Below are positions 1 to 8,897 of a stretch of DNA of 64,000 nucleotides, in pieces. How positions within the stretch are numbered: the first letter of the stretch is position 1; each line of letters begins with the position of its first letter. The notes under the pieces were generated by a model, which saw only the letters and a list, made by a program, of their open reading frames with translations, had not been told where the DNA came from and did no database searches. Source of the stretch: Daejeonella sp. (GTDB taxonomy: Bacteria; Bacteroidota; Bacteroidia; Sphingobacteriales; Sphingobacteriaceae); contig NZ_JAFEIG010000033.1 in assembly GCF_017495225.1 (NCBI RefSeq), positions 186,001-250,000 of the forward strand, given 5' to 3'. Made by a program: the position numbers and the translations under genes.

Positions 1-432
1 AAAGCTATAGAGGATCGCGATAATGAAACTACTGCGGTTTGGGTAATTATTGATAAAAAAACAAATAAAATGGCCGGTTGTACTCGCTTGGCTGAGATTT
101 CTTGGAAAGATGAGCGCGGACAGATTGGTTGGACTTGGTTAGGTCGCGATTTTCAGGGTAGCGGATTGAATAAAGAGATGAAATTTCTAATTTTGAGCTA
201 TGGTTTTGATGTTTTGAATCTCAATCGCATTGAGTTGAAGGCCGATGAACGTAACCTCCAATCGCGGAAAGCACTTTTGAGTATTGGTGCAAACCAAGAA
301 GGTATTTTGAGGCAACACATGAAAATTCATGATGGATATATTAGAAACACAGTATTTTATAGTATTTTGAACTCTGAATGGGATACTATAAAGCAACAAT
401 ATTTTAAAAATTTCATTCAAAATCATGACTAA
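1..432 (+). CDS. GNAT family N-acetyltransferase (RimJ/RimL type), 5' partial
   Basis: The reading frame is open from base 1, so the start lies upstream and about 143 C-terminal residues are visible. The segment FQGSGLNKEM is the acetyl-CoA-binding loop of the GNAT fold, and the following stretch (NRIELKADERNLQSRKAL) is the conserved helix-strand of the RimJ/RimL branch, which acetylates protein N-termini or small amines. The substrate cannot be told. The last 8 bases overlap the start of argH, so the two genes are probably co-transcribed and translationally coupled. Confidence 0.85.
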   Translation, partial: KAIEDRDNETTAVWVIIDKKTNKMAGCTRLAEISWKDERGQIGWTWLGRDFQGSGLNKEMKFLILSYGFDVLNLNRIELKADERNLQSRKALLSIGANQEGILRQHMKIHDGYIRNTVFYSILNSEWDTIKQQYFKNFIQNHD

Positions 433-1759
433 GCTCTGGCAAAAGGATACACAAACTGAACATTCAGTTGAAAAATTTACTGTAGGTAATGATCGTGAAC
501 TGGATAATCAGCTTGCTGCTTTTGATGTTCTTGGTTCATTAGCTCATACGCGAATGCTGGAAAGTATCGGACTTTTAGAAAAGGCTGATCTTGATCAAGT
601 TCAAGCAGGATTGAAAGTAATTTTTAAAGAAATTCAGGAAGGTAAATTCAGTATTGAGGCGGATGTGGAAGATGTTCACTCTCAAGTAGAATTATTATTG
701 ACCCGTAGAATTGGTGAAGCTGGCAAGAAAATTCATAGTGGCAGATCACGCAATGATCAAGTTTTAGTTGATCTTAAATTATTCTTTAGAAGTGAAATTC
801 AAGAGATTGTAAAAAATACAGAAGTCCTTTTTAATCAGCTAATTAAGCAGAGTGAAGAGCATAAAGATAAATTGCTTCCGGGCTACACTCACCTTCAAAT
901 TGCTATGCCTTCTTCTTTCGGATTATGGTTTGGAGCTTATGCTGAAAGCCTTGCCGACGATATGGAAATGATGTTGGCAGCTTGGAAGGTTTGTAATAAA
1001 AATCCTTTGGGCTCAGCAGCTGGATATGGTTCTTCTTTCCCATTGAACCGTAGCATGACTACCCAGCTTTTGGGCTTTGATTCATTAAATTTCAATGTGG
1101 TTTATGCTCAAATGGGACGTGGAAAAACAGAGCGGATTCTTGCTCAAGCCATGTCGTCTGTTGCTGCAACTCTAGCCAAATTAGCGATGGACGCCTGCCT
1201 TTTCATCAATCAGAATTTTGCATTTATTAGCTTTCCTGATGAATTGACCACGGGTTCAAGCATTATGCCTCACAAGAAAAATCCGGATGTTTTTGAATTA
1301 ATTCGTGCCAGGTGTAATAAAATTCAAGCTTTGCCGAATGAGATTGCTCTCATGACTACCAATCTTCCTTCTGGTTATCACCGCGACCTTCAATTACTAA
1401 AGGAAAACCTTTTCCCGGCCTTTAAATCATTGAACGAATGCTTAGAAATGACCGCTTTCATGCTTCAGTCTATTCGCATTAAGGATGATATTTTAAAGGA
1501 TGAGAAATATGCCTATTTATTTAGCGTAGATGCGGTTAATGAGCAAGTGTTGACTGGGATTCCTTTCCGCGAAGCCTATAAAAATATTGGTTCATCTATC
1601 GAAAAAGGCGAATTTAAAGCTCCTGCATCAGTAAAACACACGCATGAAGGTAGTATCGGCAATTTATGTAATGATCAAATTCAAAGTGCCTTTAAAGATG
1701 TTTTATCAGGATTTAATTTTGAGAAAGTAGATTCTGCAATTTCTGATTTAATTGCCTGA
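425..1759 (+). CDS. argH: argininosuccinate lyase
   Basis: Cytoplasmic enzyme of the last step of arginine synthesis, splitting argininosuccinate into arginine and fumarate. The 444-residue length is near the family norm. The fumarase/aspartase superfamily signature GSSIMPHKKNPD lies around residues 278-289 and carries the catalytic serine of the mobile loop; the N-terminal HSGRSRNDQ block is also present. The ATG at 425 overlaps the upstream acetyltransferase by 8 bases. Other arginine genes are not in the window and may lie upstream. Confidence 0.95.
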   Translation: MTKLWQKDTQTEHSVEKFTVGNDRELDNQLAAFDVLGSLAHTRMLESIGLLEKADLDQVQAGLKVIFKEIQEGKFSIEADVEDVHSQVELLLTRRIGEAGKKIHSGRSRNDQVLVDLKLFFRSEIQEIVKNTEVLFNQLIKQSEEHKDKLLPGYTHLQIAMPSSFGLWFGAYAESLADDMEMMLAAWKVCNKNPLGSAAGYGSSFPLNRSMTTQLLGFDSLNFNVVYAQMGRGKTERILAQAMSSVAATLAKLAMDACLFINQNFAFISFPDELTTGSSIMPHKKNPDVFELIRARCNKIQALPNEIALMTTNLPSGYHRDLQLLKENLFPAFKSLNECLEMTAFMLQSIRIKDDILKDEKYAYLFSVDAVNEQVLTGIPFREAYKNIGSSIEKGEFKAPASVKHTHEGSIGNLCNDQIQSAFKDVLSGFNFEKVDSAISDLIA

Positions 1760-1798
1760 TAATTAAATAATTATAACACTATAAGATCCTGTTTTAAA

Positions 1799-3055
1799 AT
1801 GAATATATCCAAATTAGCAAATAACCTTGAGGGTTCCGAAATTATTAAAATTGCTGGCGAAATTAATGAGCTGAAGCGTAAAGGGGAACAAATTGCCAAT
1901 CTAACCATTGGCGATTTTGATTCTACAATATACCCAATTCCCGATGGGTTAAAATCGGGAATTATGGATGCTTATTCCGAAAATCAGACCAATTATCCTC
2001 CTGCTGAAGGTGTTGCAGTGTTGCGTGATCAGGTTTCAGCATTTTTAAAGGAGCGTTTCGGATTAGAATATAATAGCAAGCAAATATTAGTCGCGGGTGG
2101 TTCCAGACCATTAATCTACGGCACTTTTATGGCGCTGATTGATCCAGGAGATAAGGTAGTTTATCCTACTCCATCTTGGAATAATAATCACTATTGCCGT
2201 TTTACAGGTGCAAAAGAAATTCCTGTCGTAACAACTGCTGCAAATAATTTTATGCCTACAGCAGAAGAAATTAAACCGCATCTAAAGGGAGCAACGTTGC
2301 TTGCATTGTGTTCACCTTTAAATCCTACTGGGACGATGTTCTCAAAGAAGGATCTGGAAGAGATTTGCGATTTGGTTATAGCAGAAAATAAGACGCGTTC
2401 GGCTGATGAAAAACCTCTTTACATCATGTATGATCAGATTTATTCGCTTTTAACCTTCGGCGATCAATTCCATTATGATCCGGTAAGTTTAAGGCCTGAA
2501 CTAAAAAATTATGTGATTTATATCGATGGAATCTCGAAAGGTCTTGCCGCCACAGGGGTTCGTGTGGGATGGGCTTTTGGTCCGGAGCATGTGATCGATA
2601 AAATGAAAACCATTGTGGGTCATGTGGGTGCTTGGGCGCCGAAGCCGGAGCAAGTGGCTACAGCTAAATATCTTACACAACAGAGTGAGTTAAATGATTA
2701 TCTAACAAGCTTTAAGGCTAGAATTCAGAAGAGTTTAGATGCGCTTTATCAAGGCATTATCCAAATGAAAGCGGATGGTTTTGCGGTGGATGCCATTAAC
2801 CCGATGGGTGCTATTTATCTAACAGTTCAAGTGGATTATATCGGTAAAACTACTCCTGAAGGTGAGATCCTTAAAAATAGTACCGATGTCAATTTTTACT
2901 TAATCAAAGAGGCAAAAATGGGAATTGTACCTTTTTCGGCATTCGGGACAAATAACAGTGTGAATTGGTTTAGAGCTTCGGTAGGGGCTTGTTCTTTGGA
3001 GGATATTCAAGAAATGATACCGAGAATGAGATTGGCACTGAGTAAGCTTAAGTAA
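1799..3055 (+). CDS. pyridoxal phosphate-dependent aminotransferase, class I/II
   Basis: A 418-residue fold-type I aminotransferase. The PLP Schiff-base lysine is K247 in GISKGLAATGVRVGW, with the phosphate-binding arginine a few residues on; NPTG (in LNPTGTMF) and YDQIY, which hold the cofactor ring, are present. The family includes aspartate, aromatic and branched-chain aminotransferases, and sequence alone does not fix the substrate. It follows argH after 39 bases in the same direction, so an amino-acid metabolism operon is likely. A strong hairpin terminator follows the stop. Confidence 0.88.
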   Translation: MNISKLANNLEGSEIIKIAGEINELKRKGEQIANLTIGDFDSTIYPIPDGLKSGIMDAYSENQTNYPPAEGVAVLRDQVSAFLKERFGLEYNSKQILVAGGSRPLIYGTFMALIDPGDKVVYPTPSWNNNHYCRFTGAKEIPVVTTAANNFMPTAEEIKPHLKGATLLALCSPLNPTGTMFSKKDLEEICDLVIAENKTRSADEKPLYIMYDQIYSLLTFGDQFHYDPVSLRPELKNYVIYIDGISKGLAATGVRVGWAFGPEHVIDKMKTIVGHVGAWAPKPEQVATAKYLTQQSELNDYLTSFKARIQKSLDALYQGIIQMKADGFAVDAINPMGAIYLTVQVDYIGKTTPEGEILKNSTDVNFYLIKEAKMGIVPFSAFGTNNSVNWFRASVGACSLEDIQEMIPRMRLALSKLK

Positions 3056-3060
3056 ATAAA

Positions 3061-3091
3061 AAACCGGCCCTTTATAGGAGCCGGTTTTTTT
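3061..3091. terminator. intrinsic terminator, probably bidirectional
   Basis: Perfect stem AAACCGGC (3061-3068) / GCCGGTTT (3080-3087) with an 11-base loop and a T run on the plus side and an A run on the other. It lies between two convergent genes and can serve both. Confidence 0.85.
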
Positions 3092-3108
3092 ATTTCAAAA
3101 AATTACTC

Positions 3109-4314
3109 TTACTGAACCCTTCCAGGTCTTCCTTCAGATCTACTGCTTCTTTCCGGACTAGCAGGAGCATTATTTCTGCTTGGCTCTTCTCTCTGCGATC
3201 TGCTATTTTGTGCAGGTGCAGGTCTTAATTCTTGGCCTGATGATCTTTGAACACGTTCTGGAGCTTCTACACGTTGAGGACTCTGGGCTTGTTGAACCCT
3301 CGCTGGTCTTTGCTCGCGTGTTTCTGGCCCATTACCTTGCTGTGAGCCACTATTTCCTTGCCGCGACTCATTAATGCCTCCTGAGGCAGGATTTTGCCCT
3401 CCACGAGCATTTTGAGTATCGTAGGTTCTATTTGGTCGCTGAGAGGATGCTGGAATTTGCCTATTTTCTGGCCTTACAGTCGATCTATCCTCACTAACAG
3501 CGCCACTTCGCTCATTACTTACACCTCTTCCAATTTCATTATCATTTGATCTCGTAGGTCTCGAATTATTTCCAGGATTGCTTCCACGATCCGAATTTCG
3601 AATTACCTCAGGTCTATTATTTCCACCTGAATATCCATAAGATCTATTATTCCTTACTTCATTTATCGTTACAGGTCTTCGTGTTACACGTCTTATTTCA
3701 TCTATTCGCGGTCCGGCATAATACCTATTTCTATTGATAACATAGGTATTATTGATAATCACAGTCCTGCTATAAATAGATATATTTCTACGTCTATCAT
3801 ACCTAGGGAATCGTGAATAGTAAATAGTTGACTGTGGTACAAATACCCAATAATAGTCGGGAATACGCGGACCAATATTTATGTTAATATTGATACCTGG
3901 ACCAAGAGGCGCCCATCCATAATGCCCAGCACCACTACGCCAAGTCACCCATGCTGGTCCCCATTTAGTATCAGGTATCCATAACCAACCTCTACGAGTG
4001 CTATGAATCCATCGGCCATAATGAAAGGGTGCCCATCCCCAATCATAGTCAGAAACCCAAGTATTTCCATATTTGGTCATTTCCCAATGCCCATTGCTAT
4101 AATAAGGTCTAAATTCTTCTTGATCTACATCTGGTCGCCATACATTTCCATATTGAGGATCATAAATCCAAACTCCATAGGGTGAGAGCTCTTCATAAAA
4201 TGTTTCCAATGAAACATCATCATCAAACTGAGCTTGAACGCGCGATGGCAAAACAAGACCTAATAAAATGGATAAAAAGAATAAGCATTTCGGAAAACTC
4301 ATTTTCGTTTTCAT
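3109..4314 (-). CDS. secreted Trp-rich protein with low-complexity C-terminus (DUF6600-like)
   Basis: A signal peptide ends near VQAQ (about residue 29). Residues 35-165 are extremely rich in Trp, Tyr and Gly (repeats such as GVWIYDPQYGNVWRPD, WVSDYDWGWAPFHYG and GWLWIPDTKWGPAWV), the pattern of the DUF6600 family found in many Bacteroidota and Proteobacteria. Residues about 210-401 are a disordered tail of Arg, Ser, Asn, Gln, Pro and Glu. It probably resides in the periplasm or at the cell surface; no enzymatic motif is visible and the function is unknown. It stands alone, convergent with the aminotransferase. Confidence 0.8.
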   Translation of the reverse strand: MKTKMSFPKCLFFLSILLGLVLPSRVQAQFDDDVSLETFYEELSPYGVWIYDPQYGNVWRPDVDQEEFRPYYSNGHWEMTKYGNTWVSDYDWGWAPFHYGRWIHSTRRGWLWIPDTKWGPAWVTWRSGAGHYGWAPLGPGINININIGPRIPDYYWVFVPQSTIYYSRFPRYDRRRNISIYSRTVIINNTYVINRNRYYAGPRIDEIRRVTRRPVTINEVRNNRSYGYSGGNNRPEVIRNSDRGSNPGNNSRPTRSNDNEIGRGVSNERSGAVSEDRSTVRPENRQIPASSQRPNRTYDTQNARGGQNPASGGINESRQGNSGSQQGNGPETREQRPARVQQAQSPQRVEAPERVQRSSGQELRPAPAQNSRSQREEPSRNNAPASPERSSRSEGRPGRVQ

Positions 4315-4498
4315 AACCTAAAAATTTAATTGTGTGCGGATACTTGATAGAGTATAAAATTTAGCCAAAGGTTGTATTGTAATTAATTTATTACTTAAAT
4401 ACTCAGTTTGGGTGCAAGGAAGCTAGAAAATTCATCCATTTATCATTCTTTTAATCAAATTTGTTTTGATTTTGATTATTTTGTCCGAAAAACTATAC

Positions 4499-5209
4499 AT
4501 GCAATTAGGCACTCTTTATCTTATTCCGGTTCCATTGGCAGAAAATGCATCTGCGAAATCTTTTACGCCTTACTTGGTTGATACCATTAATCATATCAAT
4601 GAATATATCGTTGAAAATAGTAAGACTGCGCGTAGATTTTTAAAAGAGGCTGGATTAAAAATCCCTCAAAGTGAGCTCATTGTGCATGATTATGGAAAAC
4701 ATAATCGCGATGCGCATGTAAATGATTTTTTTAAAGGCCTAATGTCTGGTAAGGATGTTGGTTTAATGAGTGAAGCTGGATGCCCTGGTATTGCAGATCC
4801 AGGTGCAGAAATTGTGGCCATTGCACATGCCAAGGGTATAAAAGTGGTCCCGCTTGTTGGGCCAAGTTCTATTTTACTAGCATTGATGGCTTCGGGTTTT
4901 AACGGACAAAGCTTTACGTTTCATGGTTATTTGCCTATAGATAAATTACAAAGAGCAAATAAAGTTAAAGAGCTTGAATCGGTGGCTGAACGACACAGTC
5001 AAACACAGATTTTTATTGAAACTCCATTCCGAAATGATTCACTTTTGGAAGAAATTTTGAAAAGTTCTAAGCCTGATACGAGGTTATGCATTGCATGCGA
5101 TATCACAGCCGAGGGGGAGTTTATACAGACAAAAACAATTCGGGATTGGAAGCTTAAAATCCCTCAATTACATAAAAGACCTACTATCTTTTTATTGTTT
5201 AAAAGGTAA
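4499..5209 (+). CDS. SAM-dependent methyltransferase, tetrapyrrole methylase family (RsmI-like paralogue)
   Basis: The protein starts GTLYLIPVPL and has the SEAGCPGIADPGA and PLVGPSSILLALMASG blocks that form the SAM pocket of the tetrapyrrole (corrin/porphyrin) methylase fold. RsmI (16S rRNA C1402 2'-O-methylase) is the closest well-known relative, but this 236-residue form has a divergent N-terminus and is probably the second Bacteroidota paralogue. The ATG at 4499 is preferred over an upstream in-frame codon at 4466 because the homologous region begins there. The target (RNA or small molecule) is not known. Confidence 0.8.
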   Translation: MQLGTLYLIPVPLAENASAKSFTPYLVDTINHINEYIVENSKTARRFLKEAGLKIPQSELIVHDYGKHNRDAHVNDFFKGLMSGKDVGLMSEAGCPGIADPGAEIVAIAHAKGIKVVPLVGPSSILLALMASGFNGQSFTFHGYLPIDKLQRANKVKELESVAERHSQTQIFIETPFRNDSLLEEILKSSKPDTRLCIACDITAEGEFIQTKTIRDWKLKIPQLHKRPTIFLLFKR

Positions 5210-5240
5210 TAGGTCTATTTTTAGATTTTTTTCAGAGCGT

Positions 5241-5843
5241 TTAACCGTGTATGGTTTCTGATTTGCCGTAATTTTGTATCACTTTGGCTTCGTATTCTAG
5301 AAACTCTTTCCATCGTTTTTCAACGTCAAAACCATCTGCATATTTACGTGCCAATCCGATAAACATGGTATAATGCCCTGCCTCACTGATCATTAGCTCA
5401 TGATAAAACTTTGAAAGCTCTTCATCATTAATGTGTTCAGACATCACCTTGAAGCGCTCACAACTCCTAGCCTCGATCATCGCCGAGAATAAAAGTCGGT
5501 CGATCATTTGCTCATGTCTGCTTCCACCTTTAATTACAAATTGCATGAGCTCATTCACATAATTGTCTTTTCGCTCTCTTCCCAAAACAAAACCTCTAGC
5601 TATGATTAAATCATGAACCCTTTTAAAATGATCCATTTCTTCTTGGACTAAAAGTGCCATTTCTTGAACAAGATCAGATAAATTAGGGTTTTGAACGATC
5701 AAGGTGATTGCATTGCTCGCTGCCTTTTGCTCACAAAACGCGTGATCGGTTAGGATTTCTTCAATATTACTTTCAACCACATTTTTAACCCAAAGGGGGT
5801 CGGTTGGAAGTTTAAGCTTTAACATAGTTTTTTCGTTGCTCAC
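5241..5843 (-). CDS. miaE: tRNA-(ms2io6A)-hydroxylase, MiaE-type diiron protein
   Basis: A 200-residue four-helix ferritin-like protein. The diiron ligands are recognisable as paired Glu/His motifs: CEQKAASN near residue 38, EEMDHFKRVH near 90, MIEARSCERF near 125 and SEAGHYTMF near 155. The family hydroxylates the isopentenyl group of ms2i6A37 in tRNAs reading UNN codons, needing oxygen. It ends a minus-strand series yicC-gmk-nadD-miaE with short spacers. Confidence 0.88.
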   Translation of the reverse strand: MSNEKTMLKLKLPTDPLWVKNVVESNIEEILTDHAFCEQKAASNAITLIVQNPNLSDLVQEMALLVQEEMDHFKRVHDLIIARGFVLGRERKDNYVNELMQFVIKGGSRHEQMIDRLLFSAMIEARSCERFKVMSEHINDEELSKFYHELMISEAGHYTMFIGLARKYADGFDVEKRWKEFLEYEAKVIQNYGKSETIHG

Positions 5844-5881
5844 AATGATAATTTAGCTTTTTTGTTAAAAATTATTGTTTT

Positions 5882-6454
5882 TTATCGATATAAGTTTTTG
5901 CTATCCATGAATTTGAGTGCTTTATCAGGCACAAGAAATTGTACACTTTTTCCTTCTTTCCATGCTTTTCGGATAAATGTTGCCGATAGTTCCATCAATG
6001 GAGTTTCGGTGATTGTTATGGATGGATGATCCTTAAATTCTTTTATTTCATATCCCGGTCTCGGATAAATATGAATATGATAATCGCGCAGAATGAGCTC
6101 ATAGTTCTTCCATTTCTTGATGGAAGCTAGATTATCGGCACCCATAATCAGGCTAAACTCATGCTCCGGATATTTTTCTTGTAGATAGGTTAAGGTATCA
6201 ATGGTATAGGATGGCTGCGGCAATTTTAGCTCGATATCACTCACTCGAAGATTTAGGGCATCTTCTGTGGCTAGTTTTGCCATTTCTAAGCGATCGTAAA
6301 TATTAATCAGGTCGCTTTTCTTTTTTAATGGGTTCAGTGGAGATACTACAAGCCAAACCTGCTGAAGATCAGTGTAGTTGGCCATGTAATTGGCGATAAT
6401 TAAATGGCCAATATGAATGGGATTGAAAGAGCCGAAGAATAATCCTATTTTCAT
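5882..6454 (-). CDS. nadD: nicotinate-nucleotide adenylyltransferase
   Basis: Joins nicotinate mononucleotide to AMP in NAD synthesis. The nucleotidyltransferase signature GLFFGSFNPIHIGH (residues 4-17) holds the (T/H)xGH motif and LSATFIRKAWKEG near residue 157 the second ATP-binding motif, ISSTxIR-like. The 190-residue length is typical. It is co-oriented with gmk and separated from it by a 73-base spacer full of short repeats. Confidence 0.93.
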   Translation of the reverse strand: MKIGLFFGSFNPIHIGHLIIANYMANYTDLQQVWLVVSPLNPLKKKSDLINIYDRLEMAKLATEDALNLRVSDIELKLPQPSYTIDTLTYLQEKYPEHEFSLIMGADNLASIKKWKNYELILRDYHIHIYPRPGYEIKEFKDHPSITITETPLMELSATFIRKAWKEGKSVQFLVPDKALKFMDSKNLYR

Positions 6455-6459
6455 TTAAC

Positions 6460-6526
6460 TAGATGTGAGACACTAGATGTGAGATATGAGACGTTAGATG
6501 TGAGACATGAGATTTGAGATAGACTA
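6460..6526. repeat. intergenic short tandem repeats (TAGATGTGAGA family)
   Basis: The nadD-gmk spacer contains TAGATGTGAGA three times (6460-6470, 6474-6484, 6495-6505), interleaved with variants such as ATATGAGAC, ACATGAGAT and TTTGAGAT. The result is a degenerate purine-rich array with 10-21 base periodicity. It codes for nothing obvious and would be transcribed inside the gmk-nadD message. Confidence 0.8.
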
Positions 6527-6527
6527 G

Positions 6528-7097
6528 CTATTGTTGAATAAATTCTTTAATCAATGTTTCTGCTTCTTTACACGCTGTTTCTAATTCATAATTTTTCAAT
6601 ATCACATCAAATTGGTCGGCATATTTAAGTTCTTTGTCGGCTTTTTTAATCCTTTCGGCGAGTTTTTCCGGTAAATCGGTCCCGCGACCCGTAAGCCTTT
6701 CAATCAATACTTCCAATGAAGGGGGCTGTACAAATACAGCAAGCGCACTTTCACCATATTTTTTCTTTAGGTGAAGTCCCCCAATCACATCAATATCAAA
6801 AATAACATGTTTCCCTTCGTCCCAAATACGCTCAATCTCTGATCTTAAGGTGCCGTAAAAAGTCCCGGTGTAAACCTCCTCAAATTCAACAAAATCTTTT
6901 TGGGCAATTTTGTGTAAAAAACTCTCCTGACTAATAAAATAATAGTCTTTTCCATTTACCTCATCGCCGCGCTGCTCTCTTGTTGTAGCCGAAATTGAAA
7001 AAGATAATTCAGGAAACTTCTTTAATAAATGCTGTACAATGGTGGTTTTACCTGCCCCTGATGGAGCTGAAAATATAATGAGTTTACCCTTATTCAT
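6528..7097 (-). CDS. gmk: guanylate kinase
   Basis: Phosphorylates GMP to GDP with ATP. P-loop SAPSGAGKTT at residues 9-18, followed by the GMP-binding segment SATTREQRGDEVNGKDYYF and EFEEVYTGTFYGT. The 189-residue length is normal. It follows yicC by 53 bases, the classical yicC-gmk arrangement. Confidence 0.95.
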   Translation of the reverse strand: MNKGKLIIFSAPSGAGKTTIVQHLLKKFPELSFSISATTREQRGDEVNGKDYYFISQESFLHKIAQKDFVEFEEVYTGTFYGTLRSEIERIWDEGKHVIFDIDVIGGLHLKKKYGESALAVFVQPPSLEVLIERLTGRGTDLPEKLAERIKKADKELKYADQFDVILKNYELETACKEAETLIKEFIQQ

Positions 7098-7150
7098 TCT
7101 TTTAATTCATGTGTTATAATTCTGTGTCTGATTAAAATTAGACCTAGATT

Positions 7151-8026
7151 TTAAAGTACGTTTAGTAATTGCTCCTTAATTTTTTCAAGCTCTTCTTTCA
7201 TTCCCACAACAGTCTGCTGCATTTTAGCATCATTAGCTTTGGAGCCCATAGTATTTATCTCACGTCCAATTTCTTGAGATATAAATCCAAGTTTCTTGCC
7301 ATTGGCATCTTTATCCTGCAGAGCAGTGATAAAATAATCGCAGTGACTTTTTAAGCGGGTTTTTTCTTCAGTGATATCTAATTTATCGATAAAATAAATC
7401 AATTCTTGTTCAAAGCGGTTATGGTCTATATTTTCTTTACCTACTGCATCCTCTAAAAATTGATTTAGACGGTCTTTAATAGATGGAATTCGTAAAGGCT
7501 CTTGCTCAGATACCAATTTCATTCCCTCCATAATATTATTGATGCGGAGAATCAGATCCTGTTTTAGCACATTTCCTTCGTCTTGACGGAAGTTCTGAAA
7601 ATTAAGTAATGCCTGTTCAAATGTTTTATAAACCATTTTCCACTCGTCTTCACTCACTTCATCGGCCGTGTATTGAACCACATCCGGAAAATTTAAGGCC
7701 ATTTGGAATAGGTTGCTTCCTGTGTCACCTAAAGTATCCGCCGACTCCCTTAATTGGGAATAATAGTGTTTTAGTAATGACTGATTGATTGTGGACGTTT
7801 TGAGCTTCGTTTCAGCATATTCAACTTGAATGCTGATGTTTACTTTCCCACGTTCAATTTGACGAGTACATTCATTTCTTAATAAAAATTCTTTATCAGA
7901 GAATGCCTTTGGAAGCTTTAAGGAAAGTTCCAAAAATTTGCTGTTTAATGATTTGATCTCAACCGTGTATTTTGCATGAGCATAATCACTTGTTGCCAAA
8001 CCATATCCTGTCATGGATTTAATCAT
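7151..8026 (-). CDS. yicC: YicC family endoribonuclease
   Basis: The N-terminus MIKSMTGYG and the C-terminal half (GFISQEIGREINTMGSKAND) are diagnostic of the YicC family, with the YicC-like N-domain (1-155) and DUF1732 C-domain (about 205-291). Family members are reported endoribonucleases affecting small-RNA turnover. It is the first gene of the minus-strand group yicC-gmk-nadD-miaE. Confidence 0.92.
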   Translation of the reverse strand: MIKSMTGYGLATSDYAHAKYTVEIKSLNSKFLELSLKLPKAFSDKEFLLRNECTRQIERGKVNISIQVEYAETKLKTSTINQSLLKHYYSQLRESADTLGDTGSNLFQMALNFPDVVQYTADEVSEDEWKMVYKTFEQALLNFQNFRQDEGNVLKQDLILRINNIMEGMKLVSEQEPLRIPSIKDRLNQFLEDAVGKENIDHNRFEQELIYFIDKLDITEEKTRLKSHCDYFITALQDKDANGKKLGFISQEIGREINTMGSKANDAKMQQTVVGMKEELEKIKEQLLNVL

Positions 8027-8117
8027 TTTGCAAAGATAAGATTTAATTAGATAGCCTTAATAATATCATCATTTAACATTATTTAGGATGTTTAAAGGCT
8101 ATGTTTTACTAATTTTG

Positions 8118-8897
8118 ATGCTGATGAAGAAAACTCTAGTTCTTTTCCTGATTCTTGTTCAATTGATTCTTGTGAATATGGGAATATTGTATGCGCAAGA
8201 AAGCTCAGTCCGTGGACTAGTAATGGATAAAACGGGCATGTCAAAAATCCCAAATGTGAATATTCTGAATAAGAAAACGCGAGAAATTACGGAGGGTGAT
8301 GCCTATGGTCTTTTTAGAATTGCTGCATCAAAGGGCGATACTCTTATTTTTTCGAAATCGGGATTTACTGATTTAGTTCTTGTTTTACCTAATCTTACTG
8401 ATTTAGTTTTAAGGATGCAGCCAGTAATTAAGCTTGCAGAAATAAAAGTAGTGGGTGAGACAAAGAAGCAAGAATTGGATGAAATTAAGAAGCAATATCG
8501 CAAAAATGGCTCTTATTTTGCTGGGAAGCCTCCTCTTTTAGCATTTCTTTTTCAACCTCTGACCGCAATTTATGAGCTTGTAGGTAAAACACCGGCTCAA
8601 GCTCGTCGGTTTAATGTTTATTATACAAGGGAGCTTCAAGAATCTGAAGTAGATCGTAGGTTTAATGCCACTGCCATTCAAAATATTACAGGATTGGATA
8701 GTCTTGATCTTAAAAACTTCATGGTTATGTATCGCCCCGATTACAGTTCATTATCTACTTGGGATGAATATGCATTTATTAATTATGTTAAAAGATCACT
8801 TCAAACATTTAATCAGGCTGGGAGGCCTAAGGGATTAAGAAGTTTGCCACCTTTGCCTAAAGCTAAAGATCTGACCGAGAGGAATTTGAAATATTAG
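8118..8897 (+). CDS. secreted protein with CarboxypepD_reg-like domain
   Basis: A hydrophobic signal peptide ends near LYAQ. It is followed by a beta-sandwich of the carboxypeptidase-regulatory-like type (SSVRGLVMDKTG, IPNVNILNKKT, GLFRIAASKGDTLIFSKSGF), the module that also starts TonB-dependent receptors. The rest (VGETKKQELDEIKKQY, AIYELVGKTPAQARRFN) resembles other small Bacteroidota proteins of this group and lacks a receptor barrel. Starts at 8088, 8118 or 8124 are possible; 8118/8124 give a normal signal peptide. The stop overlaps the convergent plsC stop by 4 bases (TTAG). Confidence 0.72.
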   Translation: MLMKKTLVLFLILVQLILVNMGILYAQESSVRGLVMDKTGMSKIPNVNILNKKTREITEGDAYGLFRIAASKGDTLIFSKSGFTDLVLVLPNLTDLVLRMQPVIKLAEIKVVGETKKQELDEIKKQYRKNGSYFAGKPPLLAFLFQPLTAIYELVGKTPAQARRFNVYYTRELQESEVDRRFNATAIQNITGLDSLDLKNFMVMYRPDYSSLSTWDEYAFINYVKRSLQTFNQAGRPKGLRSLPPLPKAKDLTERNLKY

